Shown here: piece after piece, positions 33,700-42,639 of the stretch | Numbering within the stretch: the first letter of the stretch is position 1 | How the letters are laid out: every line of letters starts with the position of its first letter | From: Actinoplanes sp. TBRC 11911 | GTDB taxonomy: Bacteria > Actinomycetota > Actinomycetes > Mycobacteriales > Micromonosporaceae | Length of the DNA stretch: 64,000 bases | Direction of reading: 5' to 3' | Assembly (NCBI RefSeq): GCF_012933445.1 | Contig: NZ_JABBNC010000043.1 | Coordinates: forward strand, 24,582 to 88,581 | Notes under the pieces: generated by a model | What the model was told of the DNA's origin: nothing | Seen by the model: only the letters and a program-made list of their open reading frames with translations | The model's database searches: none | Program-made: the position numbers and the translations under genes

Positions 33700-36072
33700 A
33701 TGACGGAGCCGACTGTTGAGCCGTGGGCCATCCGCGAGACGAGCCTGGACCCGCTCCGGCTGGCGCAGTGGGAGAGCGTGCTCTCGCTGTCCAACGGGCA
33801 CATCGGGCTACGCGGCAACCTCGACGAGGGTGAGCCGCACGGCATCCCGGGCACCTATCTCAACTCGTTCTACGAGAGCCGCCCGCTGCCGTACGCCGAG
33901 TCGGGTTACGGATTCCCGGAATCCGGCCAGACGCTGATCAACGTGACCAACGGCAAGCTGATCCGGCTGCTGGTCGACGACGAGCCCTTCGACGTGCGCT
34001 ACGGCACCCTGCACCACCACGAGCGGGTGCTGGACCTGCGAGCCGGCGTGCTCACCCGCGAGGTCGACTGGACGTCCCCGGTCGGCCGCCGGGTGAAGGT
34101 CCGGTCCCGGCGGCTGGTGTCGTTCACGCACCGCGCGATCGCCGCCTTCGAGTATGAGGTCGAGGCGGTCGACACCGACCTGCGCGTGATCGTGCAGTCC
34201 GAGCTGCTCGCCAACGAGGCTCAGCCGATGGTGGCCGCCGACCCGCGGGTGGCCGCGGCGCTGGACAAGCCGCTGGAGCCGCTCGAGCACATCACCGAGG
34301 ACCACACCGCGCTGATCGCGCACCGCACCCGGGCCAGCGGCCTGACGATGGTGGCCGGCATGCACCACGACACCGAGGCGCCCGGCCGCGTGCAGTACGA
34401 GGTGGGCTGCCAGCCGGACTGGGGCCGGGCCACCATCACCAGCGTGCTGCACCCGGGCGAGAAGCTGCGGCTGATCAAACTCGTGGCGTACGGGTGGTCC
34501 AGCAACCGCACCCTGCCGTCGCTGCGTGACCAGGTGGTGGCGGCACTCGCCGGCGCCCGCTACACCGGCTTCGACGGGCTCGTCGACGAGCAGCGCAAGT
34601 TCCTCGACGACTTCTGGCACTCGGCGGACGTCGAGGTCGACGGCGACCCGGAGCTGCAGCAGGCGGTCCGCTTCGCGCTGTTCCACGTGCTGCAGTCGAG
34701 CGCCCGGGCCGAGCGCCGGTGCATCTCCGCGAAGGGGCTGACCGGTCCCGGCTACGACGGGCACACGTTCTGGGACACCGAGGGCTTCGTGCTGCCGGTG
34801 CTCACCTACACGCATCCGCCGGCCGCCGCCGACGCGCTACGCTGGCGGCACTCCACGCTCGGGCTGGCCAAGGAACGCGCGACCGCGCTCGGCCTGCGCG
34901 GCGCCGCGTTCCCCTGGCGGACCATCCGCGGGCAGGAATGCTCGGGCTACTGGCCGGCCGGCACCGCGGCCTTCCACATCAACGCGGACATCGCCGACGC
35001 CGTGATCCGCTACCGCACGGTCACCGGCGACGACTCGCTGGAGGAGCACTGCGGCACCGAGATCCTGGTGGAGACGGCCCGGCTGTGGATGTCGATCGGC
35101 CACCACGACCGGCACGGACGGTGGCACATCTACGGCGTCACCGGCCCGGACGAGTACAGCGCGCTGGCCAACGACAACGTGTTCACCAACCTGATGGCGG
35201 CCCGCAACCTGCGCGAGGCGGCCGACGCGGTGGAACGCAATCCTGAGCTGCGCGGCGAGTTCGAGGTCACCGACGAGGAGATCGCCGGGTGGCGGATCGC
35301 GGCCGACGAGGTGCACGTCCCGTACGACAAGGAAATGGGGGTGCACGAGCAGTCCGACGGCTTCACCCGGTTCCCGGAGTGGGACTTCGAGGCGTCCCGC
35401 AACAGCTATCCGCTGCTGCTGACCACCCCGTACTTCGACCTCTACCGGCGGCAGGTGATCAAGCAGGCGGATCTGGTGCTGGCCATGCACTGGGCCGGCG
35501 ACCATTTCACCGACGAGCAGAAGGCCCGCAACGTCGATTACTACGAACGCCGTACGGTCCGGGACTCATCGTTGTCGGCCTGCACCCAGGCGGTGCTGGC
35601 GGCCGAGGTGGGCCAGCTTGAGCTGGCCCTTGAGTACGCGTCCGAGGCGGCCATGGTCGACCTGCGCGACCTCAACCACAACACCGGCGACGGGCTGCAC
35701 ATGGCGTCGCTGGCCGGCGCCTGGATCGCGCTGGTCTGCGGCTTCGGCGGGCTCCGCGACCACGGCGGCGAGCTCGCCCTCGACCCGGCGCTGCCGCCCG
35801 GCATCGACCGGCTCCGCTTCCGGATCCGCTGGCAGGGCGCCCGCCTCCAGGTCACCGTCACCCACCAGGAGGTCACCTACGAGGTCGACGGCGGCACCGT
35901 GAAACTCAAGCACGCGGGCCGGGCCCTGGAGATCTCCGAGCCCGTTACCGTACGCCTCACCGAGCGCACCGCCGCGTATCCGCGACCCGAGCAGCCGGCC
36001 GGGCGTGAACCGGTCACAGCGGCGCGGCGGTCTGCGCGGCAAGAGCAGTCCGAAGCTGTCGCCGGGAGCTGA
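33700..36072 (+). CDS. Glycoside hydrolase family 65 protein (disaccharide phosphorylase-like)
   Basis: The 790-residue product matches GH65 along its length: an N-terminal beta-sandwich, then an (alpha/alpha)6 barrel with FWDTEGFVLPVL, GAAFPWRTI and the catalytic GVTGPDEYS, whose Glu (~485) is the general acid. GH65 includes maltose, trehalose and kojibiose phosphorylases and some hydrolases; I cannot tell which. No phosphoglucomutase partner is next to it. The ATG at 33700 was chosen because it precedes the conserved WAIRETSLD; a longer frame exists upstream. The last 59 bp overlap the convergent LuxR-type gene, and the Arg/Ala/Glu-rich tail after ~residue 755 is not family-typical. Confidence 0.93.
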   Translation: MTEPTVEPWAIRETSLDPLRLAQWESVLSLSNGHIGLRGNLDEGEPHGIPGTYLNSFYESRPLPYAESGYGFPESGQTLINVTNGKLIRLLVDDEPFDVRYGTLHHHERVLDLRAGVLTREVDWTSPVGRRVKVRSRRLVSFTHRAIAAFEYEVEAVDTDLRVIVQSELLANEAQPMVAADPRVAAALDKPLEPLEHITEDHTALIAHRTRASGLTMVAGMHHDTEAPGRVQYEVGCQPDWGRATITSVLHPGEKLRLIKLVAYGWSSNRTLPSLRDQVVAALAGARYTGFDGLVDEQRKFLDDFWHSADVEVDGDPELQQAVRFALFHVLQSSARAERRCISAKGLTGPGYDGHTFWDTEGFVLPVLTYTHPPAAADALRWRHSTLGLAKERATALGLRGAAFPWRTIRGQECSGYWPAGTAAFHINADIADAVIRYRTVTGDDSLEEHCGTEILVETARLWMSIGHHDRHGRWHIYGVTGPDEYSALANDNVFTNLMAARNLREAADAVERNPELRGEFEVTDEEIAGWRIAADEVHVPYDKEMGVHEQSDGFTRFPEWDFEASRNSYPLLLTTPYFDLYRRQVIKQADLVLAMHWAGDHFTDEQKARNVDYYERRTVRDSSLSACTQAVLAAEVGQLELALEYASEAAMVDLRDLNHNTGDGLHMASLAGAWIALVCGFGGLRDHGGELALDPALPPGIDRLRFRIRWQGARLQVTVTHQEVTYEVDGGTVKLKHAGRALEISEPVTVRLTERTAAYPRPEQPAGREPVTAARRSARQEQSEAVAGS

Positions 36073-38902
36073 CACCGAGCTTGCTGAAGATCTTCCGGAG
36101 GTGCCACTCCACGGTCCGGGCACTGATGAACAGCTCGGCGCCGATCTCCGGGTTCGTCTGACCGTCGCGGGCCAGCCGCGCGATCAGCTCCTCCTGCGGG
36201 GTGAGCGAGGCGCGCGTGCTGCCGCGCCGCTTACGGACCGTCTCCCCGGTGGCCGACAACTCGTGGCCGGCCCGGTCGGCGAACCCCTCGGCGCCCATCG
36301 CGGTGAACATCTCGTACGCCGTACGCAAGGATTGCCGGGCTTGACCCCGCCTGTTCTTGCGGCGCAGCCACTCGCCGTAGAGAAGGTGCGCGCGAGCCAG
36401 CTCCGGACGCAGCCGGGTGCGGCCGAGCCGGTCGATCGCCTCCCGGTACTGCTCGTCGGCCTCGCCGCCGTCGGCCAGCAACGCCCGGCAGCGCGCGACG
36501 ATCCCGCGCGACCAGTCGGTGTCCTGCCCGTTGACGACCAGCTTCGCCAGCGCCGCGCGCGCCACGTCACCGTTGCCGGCCCGTACCGCCGCCTCGATCA
36601 GCTCGGGCAGCGCCCAGGTGGACACGAACAGCTGCGGCGCCTCGGCGGCGGCCCGCTCGGCCTCGAGCAGCGCGTCGTCGTAGCGGCCCAGGCCGTTGAG
36701 CAGCATCGCGGCGGCGAAATGCCCGAACTGAACGCCCAGCCCCTCGCCACCGGCCGCGGCCTCGGAGATCGCCGACTCGATCCGGTCGTCGCGCCCGCGC
36801 AGGGCCGCGAGCAGCATCGCCCCGTACGGCGCGATCCGGGTGCCGGTGGCCTCGGTGACGGTCGCGGCCTCGGCGACCACGGCCGCCGCCGCGTCCTGAT
36901 CCCCGGTCCAGGCGACGACCAGGCCCAGGCCGTTCAGCGCGATCGACAACTGGGCCAGGGCACCCGCCGCGCGGGCCAGGTCGACCTGGCGCACGACGAT
37001 CGAGTCCCAGCTGTCGAAGTCCCACAGCGTGACCGCGGCCGCGGAGGCCATCACGGCCCACTGCAGGCCCTTGTCCGTCTCGCCGCGGAAGTCGCGCACC
37101 GCTTTTCGCAACAGCGGCGCGGCCGGCACGCGTCCCTCGGTGATCAGCACCGCCAGGCCGCCGAGAAGCGGATCCGTGTCGTTGGTGGTGGACCGCACCG
37201 CCCAGGAGACCTCCATCAGATCGCTGGAGGTGGCCAGGTCGCCGGCGAACAGGGCGGCGCCCCAGGCATCGAAATACGTCTCCCTCGCCAGCGCGGGGTC
37301 GTGCGGTTCCAGCCGGCGGGCGGCCTTCAGCAGCAGCGCCGGGGCGTCCCGGCCGTCGGTGGAGGCGGACGCCACCTGCCCGCGCAGCAGATCCACCCGG
37401 GCCAGGCCGAACTCGTCGAGATCCCCGGACTCGGCGGCGGTGAGCAGGCCCATCGCGGCGTCGAACGTGCCGGCCTGCACGTTGTGCTGGGCCGCGGCCA
37501 TCATCCGGGCGGCGCGTTTGGCCGGGTCGGCGGTGAGGCTGGCGGACCGGTCCAGGAACGCGGCGGCCGCGGCCAGGCCACCCCGGGCGCGGGCGCGTCC
37601 GGCGGACAGCTCCAGCTCGGTGGCGACGTCCTCGTCCAGGCCGGTGGTCGCGTGGGCGAGATGCCAGGCGCGGCGGTCCGGGTCGAGCTGCGGGTCGGTG
37701 ACCTCGGCCAGGGCGCGGTGCACCTGGCGGCGGGTGTCCGGGGAGGCCGCGCCGTACACCGCGGACCGCACCAGAGGATGCCGGAAGCGGACCTGGGCGC
37801 CGAGCTCGATCAGGCCGGCGGCCTCGGCGGCGGAGGCGTTCTCCGGGCCGATGCCCAGGCGTTCCAGGGCGCGCCACAGCAGGGTCACGTCGCCCACCGG
37901 CTCGGCGGCGGCGGTCAGCAGGACGAGCTGGGACTCCGGGGGGAGTTCGCCCAGGCGGTGCAGGTAGCTCTGCTCGATGCGGTTGGCCAGCTCGGTCGTC
38001 TCCGGCAGGCCGAAGCCGCCGGCCAGTTCGGCGCTCGTCCAGGTGCGGGGGAGTTCCAGCAGGGCCAGGGGGTTGCCGCGGCTTTCGGCGACGATGCGGT
38101 CGCGTACGGCGGAGTCGATGGCGCCGTGCAGGGCGCTCGCGAGGACTGTCCGGGCGTCGGCGTCGCCGAGCCCGCGGATGAGAATTTCCGGAATGTCGCC
38201 CAGGGGGTCCTTTTCGGATTTTTCCGATTTGTCGGGCGGGAGGGCGAATTCGGCGCCGGTTGACGCCGCTGTCGGCGGCGTCCCAGCCGTCCGCGCCGTG
38301 CGCGGTGGCGTCCCGGCCGCCGTTCGTGCCGTGCGCGGTGGCGTTCCGGCCGTCGTCCGCGCCGTGCGCGGTGGCGTCCCGGCCGCCGTTCGCGCCGCGA
38401 AGATCAGCCCGACCGGCTCGGCCAGCATGCGCCGCGCCACGAACGCCAGGGTCTGCGCGGACGCCCGGTCCAGCCACTGCGCGTCGTCGATCAGGCAGAT
38501 CAGCGGCTGCTGCTCGGCCGCCTCCGCGAACAGGCTCAGCACCGCCAGCCCGACCAGGAACCGATCCGGCGCCGCCCCCACACTCAGCCCGAAAATCGTC
38601 TTGAGCGCGTCCCGCTGCGGCTCCGGCAGCTTCTCCAGGTTGTCCAGCATCGGCACGCACAGCTGATGCAGCCCCGCGAACGCCAGCTCCATCTCCGACT
38701 CGACCCCGGCCGCCCGCACCACCCGGCAGCCCTCGGCGCGCCGCCCGGTATATTCGAGCAGCGCCGACTTCCCGATGCCGGCCTCACCCCGCAGCACCAG
38801 CACCCGGCTCTGTCCCGCCAGGATTTGATCGACGAGCCGATCGAGCACCTGGCACTCGCCGCGTCTGCCACGCAGCCCTTCGCCAGGCACGCTCGACGCC
38901 AT
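36014..38902 (-). CDS. LuxR-family regulator with N-terminal ATPase domain (LAL type)
   Basis: The 962-residue product has an AAA-type ATPase domain with Walker A GEAGIGKSALLEY (~45) and Walker B LICLIDDAQWLD (~140), a long helical TPR-like middle, and a C-terminal LuxR HTH (~895-955: LTPQEELIARLARDGQTNPEIG, split by ISARTVEWHLRKIFSKLG). LAL proteins sense an unknown ligand and activate transcription. I chose ATG 38902 (MASSVPGEG) after a GGGGGG site; the open frame continues upstream to 39259. A ~33-bp tandem repeat lies between the ATPase strands (38285-38400). Its 3' end overlaps the convergent GH65 gene by 59 bp. Confidence 0.92.
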   Translation of the reverse strand: MASSVPGEGLRGRRGECQVLDRLVDQILAGQSRVLVLRGEAGIGKSALLEYTGRRAEGCRVVRAAGVESEMELAFAGLHQLCVPMLDNLEKLPEPQRDALKTIFGLSVGAAPDRFLVGLAVLSLFAEAAEQQPLICLIDDAQWLDRASAQTLAFVARRMLAEPVGLIFAARTAAGTPPRTARTTAGTPPRTARTAAGTPPRTARTAGTPPTAASTGAEFALPPDKSEKSEKDPLGDIPEILIRGLGDADARTVLASALHGAIDSAVRDRIVAESRGNPLALLELPRTWTSAELAGGFGLPETTELANRIEQSYLHRLGELPPESQLVLLTAAAEPVGDVTLLWRALERLGIGPENASAAEAAGLIELGAQVRFRHPLVRSAVYGAASPDTRRQVHRALAEVTDPQLDPDRRAWHLAHATTGLDEDVATELELSAGRARARGGLAAAAAFLDRSASLTADPAKRAARMMAAAQHNVQAGTFDAAMGLLTAAESGDLDEFGLARVDLLRGQVASASTDGRDAPALLLKAARRLEPHDPALARETYFDAWGAALFAGDLATSSDLMEVSWAVRSTTNDTDPLLGGLAVLITEGRVPAAPLLRKAVRDFRGETDKGLQWAVMASAAAVTLWDFDSWDSIVVRQVDLARAAGALAQLSIALNGLGLVVAWTGDQDAAAAVVAEAATVTEATGTRIAPYGAMLLAALRGRDDRIESAISEAAAGGEGLGVQFGHFAAAMLLNGLGRYDDALLEAERAAAEAPQLFVSTWALPELIEAAVRAGNGDVARAALAKLVVNGQDTDWSRGIVARCRALLADGGEADEQYREAIDRLGRTRLRPELARAHLLYGEWLRRKNRRGQARQSLRTAYEMFTAMGAEGFADRAGHELSATGETVRKRRGSTRASLTPQEELIARLARDGQTNPEIGAELFISARTVEWHLRKIFSKLGVSSRRQLRTALAAQTAAPL
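38285..38400 (-). repeat. 33-bp tandem repeat within the LAL regulator
   Basis: About four units encode an RTARTAAGTPP-type undecapeptide. The repeat keeps the frame and inserts a Pro/Thr/Ala-rich loop in the ATPase domain after Walker B, a place where LAL proteins are not usually expanded. Confidence 0.75.
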
Positions 38903-39160
38903 GACATGCCCCCCTATGTCGTTCTGAATACTTCCACAGGGCAGCCGGGGCAGAAACCCCCAGCGTTGAGCGCGGGTCCCTACGCTGCGCAAATGGTTCA
39001 TCCCGCAAGGTTTTGCAGGCGCGCCCCGCAGCAATGCGGCCGGGCACGTTTCGGTCGCCACACCGGCTCGTATCGACATCGATTTGACGGTCTGAATCAG
39101 AGCAGGACCGTCCGGCCGGACGGACCCGCGAACGCTTTCGGGAAACGCGCAGTGACGACG
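38903..39160. other. Intergenic leader of the LAL regulator; no gene seen
   Basis: No ORF with convincing codon usage and start signals lies between the LAL start and the hairpin at 39161. The LAL frame is open upstream but its sequence there lacks family-type residues. I see no clear promoter. Confidence 0.5.
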
Positions 39161-39199
39161 AAGCCCCGACCGCCGCGTAATGAGGTGGTCGGGGCTTCC
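39161..39199 (-). terminator. Hairpin downstream of the I36-like gene
   Basis: A perfect 12-bp inverted repeat (GAAGCCCCGACC paired with GGTCGGGGCTTC) encloses a 15-nt loop, about 85 nt past the stop of the leftward I36-like gene. There is no U-tract, as is common for actinobacterial terminators. It could equally affect the LAL regulator's upstream region. Confidence 0.55.
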
Positions 39200-39283
39200 G
39201 GGCGCGAGTAGGAGAAAGCTCGCGGGGGCAGAGCCGGGCATGACCGACAAAAGCACCATCAGCCGCCCGCGGTAGTCACGGGG

Positions 39284-39703
39284 CTACCCGAGTCGTGCGG
39301 ATGACATGACATCGTTGAAGTTCTGGCCACCCAGGAACTCGCCGCCGAAGAATACCGGAACATTTTTGGTCATATCCGGTATCCTCGCGCCGGCGCCCAC
39401 GACCGCACGGATCCCACCGTCGTTGTTGTCGTACCAGCCCTGGAATGTCGTGCCGCTGTTGTTGATGATCGAACTGACCGAATCATTCATGTTCGTGCCA
39501 TTGGAATAATTGGCGAACTGGAAGTCCGAAATACTCCCACTAAACACTCGCACGGTATTCGTGTAATTGATGTCCTTGTATAGACATACCTGGCCCGAGC
39601 CGCAGGTGTAGGCGGCGTTAGCAGCGGTGGGCGCGACGGCCAAACCGACTGCGACGATGGCGGGTGCTCCTATTGCGGCGAGGATCGCCCTGGTTCGTTT
39701 CAT
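39284..39703 (-). CDS. Secreted peptidase-inhibitor I36-like (crystallin-fold) protein
   Basis: The 139-residue product has a Sec signal peptide (MKRTR, hydrophobic core, cleavage after ANA at ~30). The mature part starts AYTCGSGQVCLYKDINY with two Cys and contains the repeated aromatic/Asn pattern of the I36/SMPI beta-gamma-crystallin-like family (residues ~33-139). I36 proteins inhibit extracellular peptidases; function here is predicted only. I chose ATG 39703; a GTG 69 bp upstream would put a charged leader before the signal peptide. The gene is less G+C-rich than its neighbours and uses aat/tat codons. Confidence 0.82.
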   Translation of the reverse strand: MKRTRAILAAIGAPAIVAVGLAVAPTAANAAYTCGSGQVCLYKDINYTNTVRVFSGSISDFQFANYSNGTNMNDSVSSIINNSGTTFQGWYDNNDGGIRAVVGAGARIPDMTKNVPVFFGGEFLGGQNFNDVMSSARLG

Positions 39704-39938
39704 GATCACTACGACGGCCGGGGCAGCCGACAGCTCAACGTGGTGGCACGCTTCCTTCTTATCTTCTACCACGTCGAACTGCGCGCGAAAAATACTGTGA
39801 CAGGGGTTATGACTAGTGCGTCACTTATTGTCGGTAATCCATATGTAGATTCTCCATTTCCAGTCGAAGGCCCTTTCCGCGGGCGCCCCCGAACCTCGTC
39901 GGCGAAGGGGGGTTGAGCGCTGGTTTTAGGCTGGCGTC

Positions 39939-40616
39939 GTGGGGGAGCGACGATGGCTGCTTGCCGGAGGTGCGATCGCCGCCGTGCAGATGGTCGTATT
40001 TGTTACCGTTGTGGGCGATTTACGCCCCGGGTACGACGCCGACCGTAACTGGGTCAGTCAGCTGTCGCTCGGGCCTGGCGGGTGGCTCGCCTCGGTGAAC
40101 TTCGCCGTCTGCGGCATCCTGGTCGTCCTTTGTGGCCTCGGCCTCGGCGCGGCCCGTACACCTGGCCGAGCGGCCACCTGGGCGGTGCGCCTCGTGGTCT
40201 GCTCCGGCAGCTGCCTGGTGGGCATCGCGGTGGTGCCGACCGACCCGGGCATCGGTTACCCACCCGACGTCCCGGCCGCCGACACGCTGGTGGGTTTGCT
40301 CCACAAAATCATCTCGGTCGCCCTCGGCGGCGCGGGCATCGCGGCGGCCGTGCTGCTTGGCCGATACCTCGGGTCATGGGCACGCGCGGCCGGCTTGGCG
40401 GTGGCCACGGTCATGGCCGCGGCGTTCGTCACGGGGAGTGTGCTCGTGCTGCTCGACGCCGGCGGCGTGCTGCCCGGCGCACCCAGCGGCCTTCTGGAGA
40501 GGGTGGCGTTGTACGCGGGCCTGGGCTGGACCGGCACAGTTGCTGTCGTCCTGCTGGCCCGCGGCGCTCGCACAACCAGCACCCGAACGCGCCGCGCCGC
40601 AGGCGGCCACGTATAG
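39939..40616 (+). CDS. DUF998-family membrane protein
   Basis: The 225-residue product begins with GTG and has six to seven hydrophobic helices. The first loop contains RPGYDADRNWVSQLSLGPGGW, which matches the DUF998 signature (DRxWVSQLxLG). DUF998 proteins are integral membrane proteins of unknown role. A short, unassigned 230-bp gap follows. Confidence 0.75.
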   Translation: MGERRWLLAGGAIAAVQMVVFVTVVGDLRPGYDADRNWVSQLSLGPGGWLASVNFAVCGILVVLCGLGLGAARTPGRAATWAVRLVVCSGSCLVGIAVVPTDPGIGYPPDVPAADTLVGLLHKIISVALGGAGIAAAVLLGRYLGSWARAAGLAVATVMAAAFVTGSVLVLLDAGGVLPGAPSGLLERVALYAGLGWTGTVAVVLLARGARTTSTRTRRAAGGHV

Positions 40617-40843
40617 CGAGCCGGCGCTGTCGACACCTCGCCAGGCCGCCGCCGCGGCCGTCTGTTTGCGGCGCGATTACGGCTGACCGTCGTAGCCGTG
40701 TCCGCCGAGCCAAAGGTTGGGTGGCCGCGCGGGCGGCCCGTCTGATGTCGGCCGGAGCGCCGGCGGATGAGCACCGCAACCTGTGGCTCCGGGACGGCAG
40801 CCGCACAGCGAGCCTTCCCACCGGGCTGTTTATGATCCACCGC

Positions 40844-41338
40844 ATGGCTTGCAGTGGGGTGCTCTTCGCGTTGACCGAGTCGCAGGCTGCCCTGCTTGCC
40901 GCGACGCGGGACGACGCCGAGGTTCGCGCCTTTGTCGAGCAGGTCGAGAACGACTGGGACCCCGATTGGCTGTGCGAAGTCGACAAGGCCTGGGACGCGC
41001 TGCACCGCTGCCTCAGCGACGGCACGCTCCGGCTCGGCGAGCACGGTGGCGGCGTGCTCGAGCTGGCAATTCTGGGCGGCCGCCAGCATCACGAGGCCGA
41101 CGACTACATCGTGGCGCACGTCGACGCGGACCAGGTCGCGGCGGTGGCGGCCGCGCTCTCCGAGGTCGACAAGCAGTGGCTCGGCGAGCGATACGACCAG
41201 ATCGACCCCGACGACTACCAAGCGCTGCTCGACGACGAGGACTTCGAGTACACCTGGCAGTATCTGCAGGATGTCCGCGATTTCTACAAGCACGCCGCGG
41301 CCGGCGGCCGCTCGGTAGTCTTCACCGTCGACCAGTAG
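40844..41338 (+). CDS. DUF1877-family (YfbM-like) cytosolic protein
   Basis: The 164-residue product begins MACSGVLFALTESQ, fitting the DUF1877 N-terminus, followed by WLCEVDKAWDALHRCL, GGR and a DDxDxxYxWxYLQDVRDFYKHA C-terminus. Family role is unknown. In-frame ATGs lie 12 bp upstream (40832) and further; I chose 40844 by family pattern. No clear ribosome site is visible. Confidence 0.75.
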   Translation: MACSGVLFALTESQAALLAATRDDAEVRAFVEQVENDWDPDWLCEVDKAWDALHRCLSDGTLRLGEHGGGVLELAILGGRQHHEADDYIVAHVDADQVAAVAAALSEVDKQWLGERYDQIDPDDYQALLDDEDFEYTWQYLQDVRDFYKHAAAGGRSVVFTVDQ

Positions 41339-41462
41339 GGCCGCACCGGGTTGTTCGATGCACCCGGATCACGTACGGGTAGCGCAACAGCAGGCGGTTG
41401 GCTCGGGACGGGCATTGCCGCGCGTCGCCGACCTGGCCGCGTCGGCCCGCGCCCTCCGCCAT

Positions 41463-41752
41463 CCCCACGAGGCCGAAATGTGGGATCCGTGTCCGCTGTA
41501 CGGGACCGGCGCCCACATCGTGGCAGTGGGTCCGCAATGTGAGATCTGCGTCCACAGTGGAGCCTCCTTTTGCCGCTTTCGCGGGCTTTGTTCAGCCGTT
41601 TTCCCCGAGGTTTTGTAGACCTTGGAGACTTCGGGCTCGCATGTGGGCGTAACTCTCCAAGGTCTCGAGAAATCCCAGAATGTGGCCGGGATCGCCGCAT
41701 AGTGGGATGGATGGACGAGGCGCGCGTCAACCTGGAGACCTGTGAGGCTCGG
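41463..41752 (+). repeat. Dispersed ~290-bp repeat, copy 1
   Basis: This noncoding stretch is about 80% identical by eye to the reverse complement of 51832-52123 and more distantly to ~57445-57665. It starts with several imperfect palindromes of the type CCACATCGTGG/CCGCAATGTG, then a T-rich section, then a 47-nt hairpin at 41618-41664 with 14-bp arms (one mismatch), then a conserved tail GGCCGGGATCGCCGCAT. No coding frame is shared without stops. Candidates are a MITE-like mobile element or a structured RNA. Confidence 0.8.
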
Positions 41753-41798
41753 TGATCATCTCGGCGGTAGCTGCCGGTTGTGCGCCACGCACTGCTGT

Positions 41799-41966
41799 GG
41801 GTCGCGGGTCGCGGGTTGCCGGTCGCGGGTTGCCGGTTGCGGGTTGCGGGTTGCCGGTCGCAGGTCGCGGGTTGCCGGTTGCCGGTCGCGGGTTGCCGGT
41901 CGCGGGTTGCCGGTCGCGGGTCGCAGGTCGCGGGTCGCGGGTTGCCGGTTGCGGGTTGCCGGTTGC
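41799..41966 (+). repeat. Heptamer minisatellite, 24 units
   Basis: Twenty-four contiguous 7-bp units of the form (G/C/A)GGT(T/C)GC follow each other with no indels over 168 bp. All three frames on one strand are open by composition, so the overlapping frames are not evidence for genes. It abuts dispersed repeat copy 1 and precedes the SRPBCC gene by ~230 bp. The 41967-42193 stretch shows no other feature. Confidence 0.9.
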
Positions 41967-42193
41967 GGGCCGGTTGCCCCTTGCCCATTGCCGGTTGCGG
42001 AGGCTCGACACGCGCGGCATCGATATCCACCGCTGCCTGGCTCGGGGGCGGCAATGAGCCGGTCGGGGCCGGCCACGCCGGACACGGCGAGCAGGTCGCC
42101 GCGGATTCGGACCCCGGCCCCGGAAAGTCTCGAGACCGCCGCTCGCACGGTAATTACCACCGGCAGGGCGCCCCCGCTCGGCAAGATAGCCGC

Positions 42194-42619
42194 ATGACCC
42201 TAGTCGGAAAATTGCATGTGTCGCTGCCTCCGCAAGAGGCGTTCCGCTTGTTCACCGCGCGCGGCGAGCGCGATTGGGTGGACGGCTGGGCCCCGGCGTT
42301 CCCGGACGAGGTCGCCGACGACGCCACCATCGGCACCGTCTTCGAGACCGATGCGCACGGCCACCACGCCACCTGGATCGTCGTCGACAGCGAGGAGAAC
42401 CGCCGGATCCGCTACGCGCGAGTGGTGACAGGCCGTGACGCCGGCACGGTCGCGGTCGAGCTCAAGCCCGACGGCGATGGCAGCGAGGTGACGGTAACCT
42501 ACCAGCTCACGGCCTTGACCGAGGCTGGCGGCGACTATCTCGCCACGTTCGCGGAGAACTACCCGGCGTTCATCGACTCCTGGGCGGAAGCCCTTGCCAG
42601 CCGGGCGAGTCACCACTAA
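42194..42619 (+). CDS. SRPBCC (START/AHSA1-like) protein
   Basis: The 141-residue product has the SRPBCC pattern: PPQEAFRLFTARGERDW, WAPAFPDE, FETDAHGHHATWIVVD, then EVTVTYQLTALTEAGGDYLATFAEN. The fold forms a hydrophobic ligand pocket. I used ATG 42194, as the longer frame is only the heptamer array read as protein. It ends 11 bp before arsR, whose operator lies in that gap. Confidence 0.8.
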   Translation: MTLVGKLHVSLPPQEAFRLFTARGERDWVDGWAPAFPDEVADDATIGTVFETDAHGHHATWIVVDSEENRRIRYARVVTGRDAGTVAVELKPDGDGSEVTVTYQLTALTEAGGDYLATFAENYPAFIDSWAEALASRASHH

Positions 42620-42621
42620 CG

Positions 42622-42639
42622 TACAACCACATGGTTGTA
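42622..42639. promoter_or_regulatory. Palindromic operator overlapping the arsR start codon
   Basis: TACAACCA, two bases, TGGTTGTA forms an 18-bp dyad; the ATG at 42631 lies inside it. The position and symmetry suggest binding by the ArsR-type repressor encoded immediately after. The TACAACCA half-site type is known for ArsR regulators of SRPBCC gene pairs. Confidence 0.75.

Noticed and set aside
41799..41966. CRISPR array
   Set aside because: The period is 7 bp with no spacers and there are no cas genes; it is a minisatellite.
41284..42054. 256-residue minus-strand frame sharing a peptide with a + frame at 51.9 kb
   Set aside because: The shared peptide is just the dispersed DNA repeat read in one frame; another shared frame has a stop in copy 1, and no ribosome sites are present.
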